In this document: one piece after another, positions 34,332 to 42,400 of the stretch | How positions within the stretch are numbered: position 1 is the first letter of the stretch | Layout: the number at the start of each line of letters is the position of its first letter | NCBI RefSeq assembly: GCF_022352055.1 | Contig: NZ_JAKRWM010000021.1 | Coordinates: 62,001-126,000, forward strand | Length of the DNA: 64,000 nt | Direction of reading: 5' to 3' | From: Cohnella mopanensis | GTDB taxonomy: Bacteria > Bacillota > Bacilli > Paenibacillales > Paenibacillaceae | The notes under the pieces: generated by a model | The model's database searches: none | Told to the model about the DNA's origin: nothing | The model's input: only the letters and a program-made list of their open reading frames with translations | Made by a program: the position numbers and the translations under genes

Positions 34332-34384
34332 TTATACTAACGTATGCTTGGCCAGGGGGCTCTCAGAACAAACAAATGATGTGG

Positions 34385-34412
34385 TTGACAAAGCTAACAC
34401 GAGGGGTATAAT
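34385..34412 (+). promoter_or_regulatory. Sigma-A promoter for the trpS leader
   Basis: TTGACA, 16-bp spacer, TATAAT: consensus hexamers. Confidence 0.85.
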
Positions 34413-34424
34413 GATTAACAAATC

Positions 34425-34712
34425 AAGTATATTCGGTGATGAAGAGAACAAGTACGCCTGGATGGAGCGCTCCCAGAGAGCCGGTGATTGCTGGAAGCCG
34501 GTACGCTTGCCTTGCGGAATGGGTCTTGGAGCCGAGAGCGAAACGACGCACCCGAGAGGCAGGAAACTTAATCTCGACAGTTCGTCCTATGTTCTCCGAC
34601 TGTTCCCCGTTACAGGAGCTTAAGGTATTGCGGCTTCGTTCTGCCGCAGTACGAATAAGGGTGGTACCACGGCTTTCTCGTCCCTTGCGGAGGAAGGCTT
34701 TTTTTTGTTTTC
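34425..34712 (+). ncRNA. T-box leader controlling trpS
   Basis: The conserved T-box AAGGGTGGTACCACGG is at 34657-34672. The leader starts with stem I near GATGAAGAGAACAAGTACGCC, and TGG in GCCTGGATGG is the expected tryptophan specifier codon. A terminator stem (GGCTTTCTCG..GAGGAAGGC) with eight T ends at 34706. Uncharged tRNA-Trp would favour the antiterminator and switch on trpS. Confidence 0.93.
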
Positions 34713-34739
34713 CAAAAATAAAAAAGGGGTTATCGAACA

Positions 34740-35735
34740 ATGGGCAAACAACGCGTATTATCCGGAATTCAATCCAGCGGTAAACTGACGCTTGGAAATT
34801 ACATCGGAGCTATGAAAAATTACGTGGCACTTCAGCACGAACACGACTGTTTCTATATGATTGCCGATCTGCATGCGATTACGGTGCCGCAGGAGCCGGC
34901 CGCGTTACGCGAGCAAAGCGAATCCGTGGCAGCTCTATTCGTAGCGGCTGGATTAGATCCAACGCAAGCTGCGATATTCTTGCAATCGCACGTTTCGGCG
35001 CACGCTGAGCTCAGCTGGTTGATGACAACGATGACTTATATGGGCGAATTGGAGCGCATGACTCAATTTAAGGATAAATCCGAGGGGAAAGAAGCGGTCG
35101 GTGCCGGTTTATTCTTATATCCGTCGCTGATGGCTGCCGACATTCTTCTCTACAATGCGAATCTCGTACCCGTCGGGGACGATCAGAAGCAGCATTTGGA
35201 GCTAACTCGCGATTTAGCGGGCCGCTTCAACTATAGATACGGCGAGACATTGGTCGTACCTGAGCCGTTCATCCCTAAAGTCGGGGCAAGAATCATGTCT
35301 TTGGACGATGCTTCGAAAAAAATGAGCAAAAGCAATCCGAACGTGGGAAGCTTCATCAGTCTTCTCGATTCTCCGGACGAAATTCGCAAAAAAATATCCC
35401 GCGCCAAGACGGATCTGGGCCGGGAAATCGTATTCGATGTGCCAAACAAGCCGGAAATCAGCAACTTGATGACCATTTACGCTCAGTGCTCCGGCCAGAC
35501 GCTTGAGCAGGTGCAAGCCGCTTACGAGGGACAAGGGTACGGCGCGTTCAAGAAGGATTTGGCAGAGGTTGTCGTTCAAGCATTGGAGCCACTGCAACAA
35601 AAATACGCCGACGTTCGTTCTTCCGGAGAAATCCATCAAATCTTGCGCGACGGCGCGGAGCGCGCTTCCGCGGTGGCCGAGACTACGCTAAATTCGGTTA
35701 AGGAAGCTATGGGCTTCGTTGCTAAAAGCCGTTAA
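34740..35735 (+). CDS. trpS: Tryptophanyl-tRNA synthetase
   Basis: 331 residues, class I synthetase charging tRNA-Trp. The HIGH-like box is GKLTLGNYIGAM. The catalytic loop KKMSKSNPN is intact. Length and motifs (FLQSHVSAHAELSWLMTT, VPVGDDQKQHLELTRDLA) match bacterial TrpS. AAAGGGG precedes the ATG. Controlled by the T-box upstream. Confidence 0.98.
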   Translation: MGKQRVLSGIQSSGKLTLGNYIGAMKNYVALQHEHDCFYMIADLHAITVPQEPAALREQSESVAALFVAAGLDPTQAAIFLQSHVSAHAELSWLMTTMTYMGELERMTQFKDKSEGKEAVGAGLFLYPSLMAADILLYNANLVPVGDDQKQHLELTRDLAGRFNYRYGETLVVPEPFIPKVGARIMSLDDASKKMSKSNPNVGSFISLLDSPDEIRKKISRAKTDLGREIVFDVPNKPEISNLMTIYAQCSGQTLEQVQAAYEGQGYGAFKKDLAEVVVQALEPLQQKYADVRSSGEIHQILRDGAERASAVAETTLNSVKEAMGFVAKSR

Positions 35736-35738
35736 GGG

Positions 35739-35918
35739 TTAAGAGTCGGAAAGTTTCTTTCTTAACCGGGCTTTGACGACGAATCCTAGGCCCGTTACGG
35801 CAATCGTAAGCACGCCGAACAAAAGCGCGAGCCAGCCGTTATGGCTGAGAGAGAATGCGGTCGCGAGCATCAAAACAATGGAAGCCATCGCAAAAAAAAG
35901 CGACAAAGATTTACTCAT
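35739..35918 (-). CDS. Small membrane protein, DUF5325-like
   Basis: 59 residues with two membrane segments (SLFFAMASIVLMLATAFSL and WLALLFGVLTIAVTGLGFVV) and a basic tail KARLRKKLSDS, as in DUF5325. The ATG at 35918 follows GAGGTG by 7 bases; longer versions lack a ribosome site and run through the SASP promoter. It ends 3 bp from trpS, convergent. Confidence 0.75.
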   Translation of the reverse strand: MSKSLSLFFAMASIVLMLATAFSLSHNGWLALLFGVLTIAVTGLGFVVKARLRKKLSDS

Positions 35919-35929
35919 GATTTCACCTC

Positions 35930-35958
35930 GCATATTTTCCTTCGTTTCTAGCATACTA
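35930..35958 (+). promoter_or_regulatory. Sigma-G-type promoter for the second SASP gene
   Basis: GCATA, 17-bp spacer, CATACTA, 49 bp before the start; identical boxes to those at 32034-32062. Confidence 0.8.
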
Positions 35959-36007
35959 AGTTGGCAAGCTTGCAAACCAATCATCTAGACGAAGGGAGAA
36001 TTTACTC

Positions 36008-36211
36008 ATGGCGTCAAGCAACCAATTAGTCGTACCGCAAGCCAAAGCAGCATTGCAGAGCATGAAGGTAGAAGCAGCTCAATCTCTAGGTGTACAAATT
36101 CCAGCGGATGGATATTACGGCAACGTAACGTCCCGCGAAGCTGGTTCCCTAGGTGGTTATATCACCAAGAAACTCGTCCAAATGGCTGAGCAACAATTAT
36201 CCGGTCGCTAA
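36008..36211 (+). CDS. Small acid-soluble spore protein, alpha/beta type
   Basis: 67 residues. LVVPQAKAALQSMKVEAAQSLGV carries the germination protease site (V-E-A-A). DGYYGNVTSREAGSLGGYITKKLVQMAEQQLSG is the DNA-binding half. Similar to the product at 31790 in the conserved half, but the N-terminal flanks differ. GAAGGGAGAA precedes the ATG; terminator follows. Confidence 0.97.
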   Translation: MASSNQLVVPQAKAALQSMKVEAAQSLGVQIPADGYYGNVTSREAGSLGGYITKKLVQMAEQQLSGR

Positions 36212-36231
36212 GGACAACGCGTCCAGCACCG

Positions 36232-36262
36232 AAAGCCCGGGGCTTGCCCTCGGGCTTTTCAT
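36232..36262 (+). terminator. Intrinsic terminator after the SASP gene
   Basis: AAAGCCCGGGG pairs with CCCTCGGGCTTTT around CTTG. Confidence 0.9.
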
Positions 36263-36281
36263 ATTGTGCGCCTACGGGAGG

Positions 36282-36329
36282 ACATACGTCAAGCGGGAAG
36301 CCCTCGAAGGGTTCCCGCTTGACGTATGT
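36282..36329. repeat. Perfect 18-bp inverted repeat at the yfhP 3' end
   Basis: ACATACGTCAAGCGGGAA at 36282-36299 is exactly inverted at 36312-36329, with an inner CCCT/AGGG stem. The right arm touches the stop codon of the YfhP-like gene. No T-run follows on the minus strand, so it is not a standard terminator. Confidence 0.85.
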
Positions 36330-37312
36330 TAATAAGTATTCATGCGAAGTCTTTTCTCCAATCGTTCATCGCTTAGCCATCCGACGTATGATTGTAACGG
36401 AGCGTAGGACAAATCCATGAGGACAACGGCCACGAAAGGATACTGCCTTCGATAACGATACCTAACGTCGACCCATCTGACCTCGTATCCCCAGGTTTGC
36501 GGCTTCACGTGCCCGCAGGGAAACGGAGTGACGCCCAGGAAAGCTTGTACGTCGGGATGCTGCTTGGAGGCATCGATGGCGGGATGCTCATCGCATTTCA
36601 TGACGTCGAGCCATTTCAATTTTCCGTGATCCCATTCCCCAACGCCAAACGTGCAATCGGCGGAAGTTCTGACCAAGTTCCAACGGTACAAGGAAACGGT
36701 CGGAAGCAACGTATATCGATCTCCAGGCTGGCTTCCGGGATCCTGTTTCGCTATCTGCCGCGATAGCCTGCGATGAACTAGCGTTCTCCAGCCGTAATAG
36801 ATGCCAAGCAGAATATAGAGGACCGGAAAAATAACCTGAGGCGGCGCGACTCCCGAAATCCAAAGCAGAATAGCAAGCAGATGCGTGGAGAAAATAAAGG
36901 GGTCGAAAATATGGATAATATTCCAAGCGACCCATTGCTTGCTTAACGGGCGAAACGCCTGTGTTCCATAGGAATTGAATAAATCGGAAAAGACGTGAAC
37001 GACGACGGCAAGCAATACCCAAAAACCGATGTGCCACCAAGGGATATTATGAAATATAAGTGACACGACGGCCGTAATCAATGCGGCCCAACCTAGGATG
37101 GCCGGAAAGGAATGGGACAAGCCGCGGTGATTTTTGATATAATCGGCATTGCTCTTGAATCTGAGTAAACCGTCGAGATCCGGAGCGTTAGATCCTGCTA
37201 TCGTGCCAATAAGAATGGCGACTGGGCCCAATGAGTGTGAAGTTACTGCGGGATCGACCATCGCCAGTCCGCCTAATCCTAAGCCGAACACGAAATGCGT
37301 GCCGGTGTCCAT
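36329..37312 (-). CDS. yfhP: Membrane-bound metal-dependent hydrolase, YfhP-like
   Basis: 327 residues. The N-terminal half has about four membrane segments with MDTGTHFVFGLGLGGLA, NAPDLDGLLRF, NHRGLSHSFPA and VVHVFSDLFNSYGTQAF, the His/Asp boxes of the PF04307 (YdjM) family. The C-terminal half is a soluble domain ending YRRQYPFVAVVLMDLSYAPLQSYVG. Length equals Bacillus YfhP. Enzymatic activity is not established for the family. AAGGGGGC precedes the ATG. Confidence 0.85.
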   Translation of the reverse strand: MDTGTHFVFGLGLGGLAMVDPAVTSHSLGPVAILIGTIAGSNAPDLDGLLRFKSNADYIKNHRGLSHSFPAILGWAALITAVVSLIFHNIPWWHIGFWVLLAVVVHVFSDLFNSYGTQAFRPLSKQWVAWNIIHIFDPFIFSTHLLAILLWISGVAPPQVIFPVLYILLGIYYGWRTLVHRRLSRQIAKQDPGSQPGDRYTLLPTVSLYRWNLVRTSADCTFGVGEWDHGKLKWLDVMKCDEHPAIDASKQHPDVQAFLGVTPFPCGHVKPQTWGYEVRWVDVRYRYRRQYPFVAVVLMDLSYAPLQSYVGWLSDERLEKRLRMNTY

Positions 37313-37382
37313 TTGTTCAGCCCCCTTTTCGTTTCAGTATGGACGTCTTGCCGCTAAAATATGAAGAAAAGGGGTGATCGCC

Positions 37383-37667
37383 ATGATCCTCTTCTGTGAA
37401 TATGTCATACCGGACAACCACCGGGAAGCTTACTTGGCATGGGTCCATGCTGATCCGGAGCGTTGGCGGGGAATCGACATTGCCGAGAATACGGGACAAG
37501 CGGGAGTATTCGTGGAAATCCAAAGCGTGGAATCGGATGAGGAAGCCGCCGCAACAGAAAAGGAACGTCGCGAGGGACGTTCCTGGATAGAGATGGAGCA
37601 ATGGGTTAAGGGCGGGAAAGCCGGGCTTAGGCTTTGGACGTTCCGTCCGCTAATAATTAACGGGTAG
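37383..37667 (+). CDS. Small conserved-looking protein, unknown
   Basis: 94 residues, MILFCEYVIPDNHREAYLAWVHADP, then AGVFVEIQSVESDEEAAATEKERREG. The pattern (short beta strand, helix, strand) recalls the ferredoxin-like dimeric ABM fold, but no family is recognised. The ATG at 37383 follows AAAGGGG by 8 bases. Its 3' end overlaps that of gerQ by 11 bp, convergent. Confidence 0.65.
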   Translation: MILFCEYVIPDNHREAYLAWVHADPERWRGIDIAENTGQAGVFVEIQSVESDEEAAATEKERREGRSWIEMEQWVKGGKAGLRLWTFRPLIING

Positions 37668-38169
37668 GCATCGAGCCGAACGGAAGCGTGTAATTGATGG
37701 GCTCGTCGAACGTAATATAGTCCAAGTTGAGTGTAAGCAGTAAGTAACGTTTGCCGGTTACCGGGTCGCTGATAATGATATGGTCTCGGCCGGCCGCTTC
37801 CAGAACGCCTTTGAATATTTTGGCATTCCACTCGGAATTGTTCTCGTAGGTCATATACAAAGTAGCGACTTTGCCTAAGTTCATGCGAAGAATATTTTCT
37901 ACATACGACTCTTCTTGAGTGGGCACTCCTGGGAGCGTGGTGGCCCCAGGGTTAACCGGTATACCACTCATAACGGGCTGCGGTACGTTACCCTGCATCA
38001 TCGTCATATTAGGCATCATGTTGCCGCCCGGCACGTTCATGGGCATCATGTTGGAGCTAGGTACGCTCATGGGCATCATGTTGGAGCTAGGTACGCTCAT
38101 GGGCATCATAGCAGCCCCTTGTACTTGATTTTGCGCATAACCTGGCCAAGGCATTTTGTTGTTTAACAT
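37657..38169 (-). CDS. gerQ: Spore coat protein GerQ
   Basis: 170 residues. The C-terminal domain (about 85-165) ESYVENILRMNLGKVATLYMTYENNSEWNAKIFKGVLEAAGRDHIIISDP is GerQ, an inner coat protein cross-linked by transglutaminase and needed for the cortex hydrolase CwlJ. The N-terminal region is Met/Pro/Asn-rich with the decapeptide MPMSVPSSNM twice plus degenerate copies, from an exact 30-bp repeat at 38041-38100. TTTAAGGAGG precedes the ATG. Confidence 0.95.
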   Translation of the reverse strand: MLNNKMPWPGYAQNQVQGAAMMPMSVPSSNMMPMSVPSSNMMPMNVPGGNMMPNMTMMQGNVPQPVMSGIPVNPGATTLPGVPTQEESYVENILRMNLGKVATLYMTYENNSEWNAKIFKGVLEAAGRDHIIISDPVTGKRYLLLTLNLDYITFDEPINYTLPFGSMPTR

Positions 38170-38249
38170 TGTAGATCCTCCTTAAATTAATAAACGGATG
38201 GACTATTGGCTTTGATGGCGGCCAAATCGTATGCCGCCCTTCCTAGTTG

Positions 38250-38281
38250 TCGCCTATGCCTAACGTTTTGGCATTAGGCGA
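38250..38281. other. Imperfect hairpin in the gerQ-ctaB divergent gap
   Basis: TCGCCTATGCC pairs with GGCATTAGGCGA (one bulged T) around an 8-9-base loop. It is in the 313-bp gap between divergent genes and has no T-run, so a protein-binding site or element remnant is more likely than a terminator. The rest of the gap holds the ctaB promoter only. Confidence 0.5.
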
Positions 38282-38403
38282 TTGTCGCTATACAGTGTAT
38301 TTAGGCAGCCCGAATTGTGTGACTATGGATAGAATCGAATTTAAGGGAAGTTCGCACCTTGTTCACAGGCGGTGGCGATTTGATGAACTCGGAAAGGCGA
38401 ACG

Positions 38404-38433
38404 TTGTCAATGCTTGAAGATTTGCGGTATCAT
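38404..38433 (+). promoter_or_regulatory. Sigma-A-type promoter for ctaB
   Basis: TTGTCA, 18-bp spacer, TATCAT, 49 bp before the start. Confidence 0.55.
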
Positions 38434-38482
38434 GAATCATACGTCAGCTTATGCCGTTTCGCTTGCATAAAGGAGGAACACC

Positions 38483-39349
38483 GTGTTTAAAGATCTTGTG
38501 GCATTAACGAAGCCGCGTATTATCCGGTTGAATTTAATCGCGGCTTTCGGCGGTTACTGGGTCGCGTCTAAGTGGGAATGGGATACGATTTTTAGCTGGT
38601 CTTTGCTATGGATGCTTGTCGGATCCGCGTTAACGATGGCTTCCGCTTGCGTTTTCAATAATTACTTAGATCGCGAACTCGATATGAAAATGGAAAGAAC
38701 ACGCGATCGGGCTCTTCCGCAGAACAGAATGACGCCGCGATTCGTGTTCGGGTATGCCGTCCTACTGGGCATCGTAGGGTTAATCGTGCTATTTGCCCTC
38801 GTTAACGTGCTATCGGGATGGTTAGGCTTGCTTGGAATGTTCGTTTACGTCGTGATTTATACGATGTGGCTTAAACGAAGCTCGACCTGGAGTACTTCTA
38901 TTGGAGGAGTATCCGGTGCCATGCCGCCGGTCATCGGCTATTGCGCGGTTTCGAATGAAATCGATGCAGGCGCTTGGATTTTGTTTGCTCTCCTGTTCTT
39001 GTGGCAACCAGCGCATTTCTGGTCATTGGCTATTAGGCGCAAAGAGGAATACAGAGCAGCGGGCTTTCCTTTATTACCGGTCGTCAAAGGCGTTACTCGT
39101 ACCAAATGGCAGATGCTCCCGTATATCTTGCTGCTTATACCGACATCCATATTGATGTATTACTACGATTACGTTGGGATCTATTTCCTTATCTTATCGG
39201 TCGGGGTAGCGGCTGTATGGTTTATCCATGCGCTGTCCGGCTTACGTGCTAAAGACGATGAAAAGTGGGCGAAAGCCGACTTCATGATCTCGATTAATTA
39301 TTTGATGATTATGTTTTTAACGATGATATTGAACACGCAAGGAGTGTAA
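38483..39349 (+). CDS. ctaB: Protoheme IX farnesyltransferase (heme O synthase)
   Basis: 288 residues, about nine membrane segments. The Asp-rich prenyl diphosphate motif is NNYLDRELDMKMERT, and YTMWLKRSSTWSTSIGGVSGAMPPVIGY is diagnostic. It adds farnesyl to heme B, giving heme O for cytochrome oxidases. GTG start behind AGGAGG. Followed after 7 bp by the Sco gene; ctaA is at 52080. Confidence 0.97.
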   Translation: MFKDLVALTKPRIIRLNLIAAFGGYWVASKWEWDTIFSWSLLWMLVGSALTMASACVFNNYLDRELDMKMERTRDRALPQNRMTPRFVFGYAVLLGIVGLIVLFALVNVLSGWLGLLGMFVYVVIYTMWLKRSSTWSTSIGGVSGAMPPVIGYCAVSNEIDAGAWILFALLFLWQPAHFWSLAIRRKEEYRAAGFPLLPVVKGVTRTKWQMLPYILLLIPTSILMYYYDYVGIYFLILSVGVAAVWFIHALSGLRAKDDEKWAKADFMISINYLMIMFLTMILNTQGV

Positions 39350-39356
39350 ATTCCGA

Positions 39357-40067
39357 ATGGATCAGCAGAAGGATGAACAATCGCAACATCAAACTAACGA
39401 ATCGGCTAACCCAAGCGTGGAAATTGCGTACGAGCCGTCGAGGCCGCAAAGTTCCTGGTTAAAGAGATACGGATTTTCATTGCTTGTGCTTGGGCTTTGC
39501 ATCGTTCTGGGATATTTCATTCTCATGCAACAGAACAAAAAGGACGAGCTGCCGATGCAAGGCCAAGGAGAGGAATTCTCCTACACCGACATGAACGGCG
39601 AGAACGTGACGTTGTCGGGCACGAACGGCAAAGCGCGACTGCTGTACTTTTTCTTCGCGAATTGTCCGGACGTATGTCCTCCGACCACATTTCTGATGTC
39701 CCAAGTTCAGGATGAATTGATCGAGGACGGAGTTTTCGGCGACAAGGTTGAATTCCTGTCGGTTACGATCGATCCGACGCGCGATACGCCGGAAGTGCTG
39801 AAGGATTACGCGAAACGCTTCGCTGCGGATCCGAAGGGCTGGAAATTCCTGCGCGGGGACGAACAAGAGACGGCTGATTTGGCGCGCAAGTATCAAATTC
39901 TCGTTACGAAAGACGCTGAAGGGAACTTCGGCCACATGAACCTGATCGTGCTGCTCGACAAGAACGGGCAAATTCGCGATTGGATTTCGGCCAACGATTA
40001 TATCGAAGAGGGTGCGGATAATCTAAGCCCTAGCGATATGGCTAAGAAGATTAAGAGCCTGCTGTAA
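39357..40067 (+). CDS. SCO1/SenC-family copper chaperone
   Basis: 236 residues. One membrane anchor near 38-57, then a thioredoxin-like extracytoplasmic domain with copper ligands Cys103 and Cys107 (NCPDVCP) and His193 (FGHMNL). It delivers copper to the CuA site of cytochrome c oxidase. Co-transcribed with ctaB, which fits oxidase assembly. AAGGAG is 12 bases before the ATG, somewhat distant. Confidence 0.93.
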   Translation: MDQQKDEQSQHQTNESANPSVEIAYEPSRPQSSWLKRYGFSLLVLGLCIVLGYFILMQQNKKDELPMQGQGEEFSYTDMNGENVTLSGTNGKARLLYFFFANCPDVCPPTTFLMSQVQDELIEDGVFGDKVEFLSVTIDPTRDTPEVLKDYAKRFAADPKGWKFLRGDEQETADLARKYQILVTKDAEGNFGHMNLIVLLDKNGQIRDWISANDYIEEGADNLSPSDMAKKIKSLL

Positions 40068-40129
40068 TTTGTCATTTCACGGCAATTCTGCGAGACTAGC
40101 CCTAATCAATATTCGAACTTGAAGCACGC

Positions 40130-40173
40130 GCCGCTCATCCACCCATTCATGGGGGGATGCAGCGGCTTTTTTG
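40130..40173 (+). terminator. Intrinsic terminator after the Sco gene
   Basis: GCCGCTCATCC pairs with GGATGCAGCGGC (one bulge), then six T. Confidence 0.85.
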
Positions 40174-40182
40174 TGTCCGCAA

Positions 40183-40229
40183 AAAAAAGAGATCAGGCAG
40201 TTCACCGAAGTGACTCTGATCTCTTTTTT
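40183..40229. terminator. Bidirectional terminator
   Basis: AAAAAAGAGATCAG and CTGATCTCTTTTTT form a perfect 14-bp stem with an inner TCAC/GTGA stem. It ends the convergent Toprim gene, whose stop is 2 bp away. Confidence 0.9.
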
Positions 40230-40230
40230 A

Positions 40231-40590
40231 TTATTGAGTCGGCCATCCTAAAGTCGGATCGGGGTACAAAATATATTGCTCAAGCCCGACTTTCTCGAGT
40301 TGTTGGATGAGATATTCTTCTGGAGTTCCTTCCACGCCGCTGTATCCTCTTCGCGTGTAGATGTGCTCGGCGTCCGGGAAAACTTCGCGAAGAATGCCTC
40401 TAATGCGCCGCCCCGACGAGTCGGGGTCGGTGAATAAGTATACTTGGCGATCACCGACTACTTTACGAAGCGATTCGATTCGGTTCGTGTTTAGCGTACC
40501 GAAAGTGCAATGAATGGGAACTTCGGGAGATAGAACGCGGGAAAGTCGGCTTTTGTCGTTCTTCCCTTCGACGATTATGGCTATGTCCAT
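40231..40590 (-). CDS. Toprim-domain protein (YusF-like)
   Basis: 119 residues. MDIAIIVEGKNDKSRL holds the catalytic Glu of Toprim folds and LFTDPDSSGRRIRGIL the DxD motif. It resembles RNase M5/DnaG Toprim cores but without extra domains. Probably a small nuclease or nucleic acid enzyme; role unknown. The ATG at 40590 follows GAGGTG by 7 bases. Confidence 0.85.
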   Translation of the reverse strand: MDIAIIVEGKNDKSRLSRVLSPEVPIHCTFGTLNTNRIESLRKVVGDRQVYLFTDPDSSGRRIRGILREVFPDAEHIYTRRGYSGVEGTPEEYLIQQLEKVGLEQYILYPDPTLGWPTQ

Positions 40591-40712
40591 AGAGATCACC
40601 TCGAATGGATTTCCTATTTCGATATTGTACCACATTGCTGGTTTTTTAACGGAAATCCCCTTTTCTCAATAGGGAACTTGTCCGGTATCGTCGAAAATCA
40701 ATTCGATTGCCA

Positions 40713-40743
40713 AGGGCCGCAAACCCATGAACAAAGCGGCCCT
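40713..40743 (-). other. Hairpin downstream of the YjcZ-like gene
   Basis: AGGGCCGC and GCGGCCCT, 8-bp perfect stem with a 15-base loop and no T-run; perhaps an mRNA end structure. Confidence 0.4.
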
Positions 40744-40769
40744 TCGGAGCTGCGTGCGAAGGAGTCGAC

Positions 40770-40886
40770 TTAATGGGCACGCAAAACGATTACGAGCAAA
40801 ATGAACAAAACGAGAACGATTGTCGTTGTAGTAGTAGAGATAGATGCTCCATTCCCTCCGACGCCGAATTGAGACAAGTTCGTCAC
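40770..40886 (-). CDS. Small YjcZ-like spore/membrane protein
   Basis: About 38 residues: VTNLSQFGVGGNGAS, a Thr run, then IVLVLFILLVIVLRAH. The Gly-rich head and the VLFILLVIV tail are typical of the YjcZ family of small sporulation proteins. The GTG at 40886 is chosen from the family's usual N-terminus, but its ribosome site (AGCGGG) is weak; an ATG at 40961 would add 25 unlikely residues. Confidence 0.6.
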   Translation of the reverse strand: MTNLSQFGVGGNGASISTTTTTIVLVLFILLVIVLRAH

Positions 40887-41028
40887 CCCGCTTATGTAGC
40901 CTATGATTGTGCGCTGCTCCGATCTTGCTTCAGATTCAGGGCGTAGGCTACTATGCATCATCCTATGCGTCTATCCCGGCTTTGAAGTGTGCGAGTGCCT
41001 AGTTGAACCGGCGGGGTTTAAACGTATA

Positions 41029-42228
41029 TTACTCGTGGTGCAACGGAATCGGCGCACGAGGATTCCAATTGTCGCGGAAGGTAGGTCGCGGAAACAACAA
41101 GGCTAATGAGATCATGAGAGCGAGGAAGGAAATGAAATAAGGAGAAAAATAATCCCTCGCCGCTCCGGCGGCAACCGGGCCAATGAATGAGCCGATCGAC
41201 AAAGAAATAGACAACAGGGAGAACGTTCTTCCATATCGAGTAGGGCCGCTCAACTGAAGAAGGAAAGAGGTCATCGCTGGGAAAATGACTCCTTTGGCCA
41301 TCCCGACAGCGAATAGGAGAACGAGTAACGGAATCGGCCAGCCGGAAGCTAGGCCATAGTAACAGATCGCAAGCATCAGTACGCCGAAGATCGTTCGTAA
41401 ATAGGGTAAATAACGGTTCAAGAACAACAGCCCGAGCGTGACCAGCGCACCGAGGCTGACAATCGAGAACAGGATGCCAGTGCTCATTATCGTCGCGCTG
41501 TCCGTCCCTCGCAGAGGCAATTCGAAGGCGAGAATGCCTTGAGCGCATGAAAGGCCGATCGGAAGCGAGAAGACGGTCCAAGGGAGGCGAGGAGGGTCGA
41601 TCTTATGTGATCCGGAATGATTATCCGCGATTATGGGCTTGGACACTTGTTGATGTACGGATGGGATATTTCCAGTCGTTCTCGCGGGTTCTTTTACAAA
41701 CCAGAGGGACAAGATTCCGGTTATGAGAAGAATTAAACCGAGCATGGCGAATGATTGGCTAAAACCGATTGTCGCCGCCAAATAAGCCCCCGCGGCGGGG
41801 GAGATGACGGATGCGATCGTGTGAACGAGACCATTGCCGGCCATAAGCTTGCCTTGATGAATGTGATCTTTGGCCAATCTCGCGAGGAGCGACATACAAG
41901 CCGGAGAGAGGAACGCGAGGACGAAGCCGCTTATTGAACGGATATAGAGAAGTTGCCACGGGTCGGTAACGCGAGCTTGGAACAGCAGGAGAATACCGGC
42001 GCCAATCAAACTCACGGATATGAATAAGCGGCTACCGTATCGGTCCACCGCGACGCCTGCAATCAGGTTGCCGGGAAGATGCGTCAAGGAATACATTCCC
42101 ATGACAAGCCCGATGAACGAAGGGGCAGCTCCTAGCGATACAGCAAACGGGGTTAACATCGGGTATTGGGCATGTAAATCGAAAAATGCAACAAACAAGA
42201 ATAAGTACAACCAGACTGCGGTTTTCAC
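41029..42228 (-). CDS. MFS transporter
   Basis: 399 residues, twelve membrane segments. YPMLTPFAVSLGAAPSFIGLVMGMYSLTHLPGNLIAGVAVDRYGSR holds the first two helices and the conserved loop 2-3 (GVAVDRYG). Drug or metabolite exporter of unknown cargo. The GTG at 42228 follows AGGAGG by 8 bases; a longer frame upstream is not supported. No linked regulator. Confidence 0.85.
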   Translation of the reverse strand: MKTAVWLYLFLFVAFFDLHAQYPMLTPFAVSLGAAPSFIGLVMGMYSLTHLPGNLIAGVAVDRYGSRLFISVSLIGAGILLLFQARVTDPWQLLYIRSISGFVLAFLSPACMSLLARLAKDHIHQGKLMAGNGLVHTIASVISPAAGAYLAATIGFSQSFAMLGLILLITGILSLWFVKEPARTTGNIPSVHQQVSKPIIADNHSGSHKIDPPRLPWTVFSLPIGLSCAQGILAFELPLRGTDSATIMSTGILFSIVSLGALVTLGLLFLNRYLPYLRTIFGVLMLAICYYGLASGWPIPLLVLLFAVGMAKGVIFPAMTSFLLQLSGPTRYGRTFSLLSISLSIGSFIGPVAAGAARDYFSPYFISFLALMISLALLFPRPTFRDNWNPRAPIPLHHE

Positions 42229-42324
42229 GGGCCGGACCTCCTTATATCGGGGTTTCGGTACCCCTCGTCCGCATCTGCGGCTTATCCTACTTGTACGTGC
42301 CAATCGTCTAGGATATGACGGTCG

Positions 42325-42354
42325 TTTACGGGGGTTATCGCATTACGTTATAAT
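42325..42354 (+). promoter_or_regulatory. Promoter for the 42401-46082 gene group
   Basis: TTTACG, 18-bp spacer, TATAAT, 46 bp before the first start codon. Confidence 0.5.
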
Positions 42355-42400
42355 AGGGACATTGTGAGAATCGAGTTTTGTAGTTAATGGGGGAGAGTCT

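Noticed and set aside
38410-38485. 23-codon frame upstream of ctaB
   Set aside because: No ribosome site; it overlaps the ctaB promoter -10 and its own frame would run into the ctaB start.
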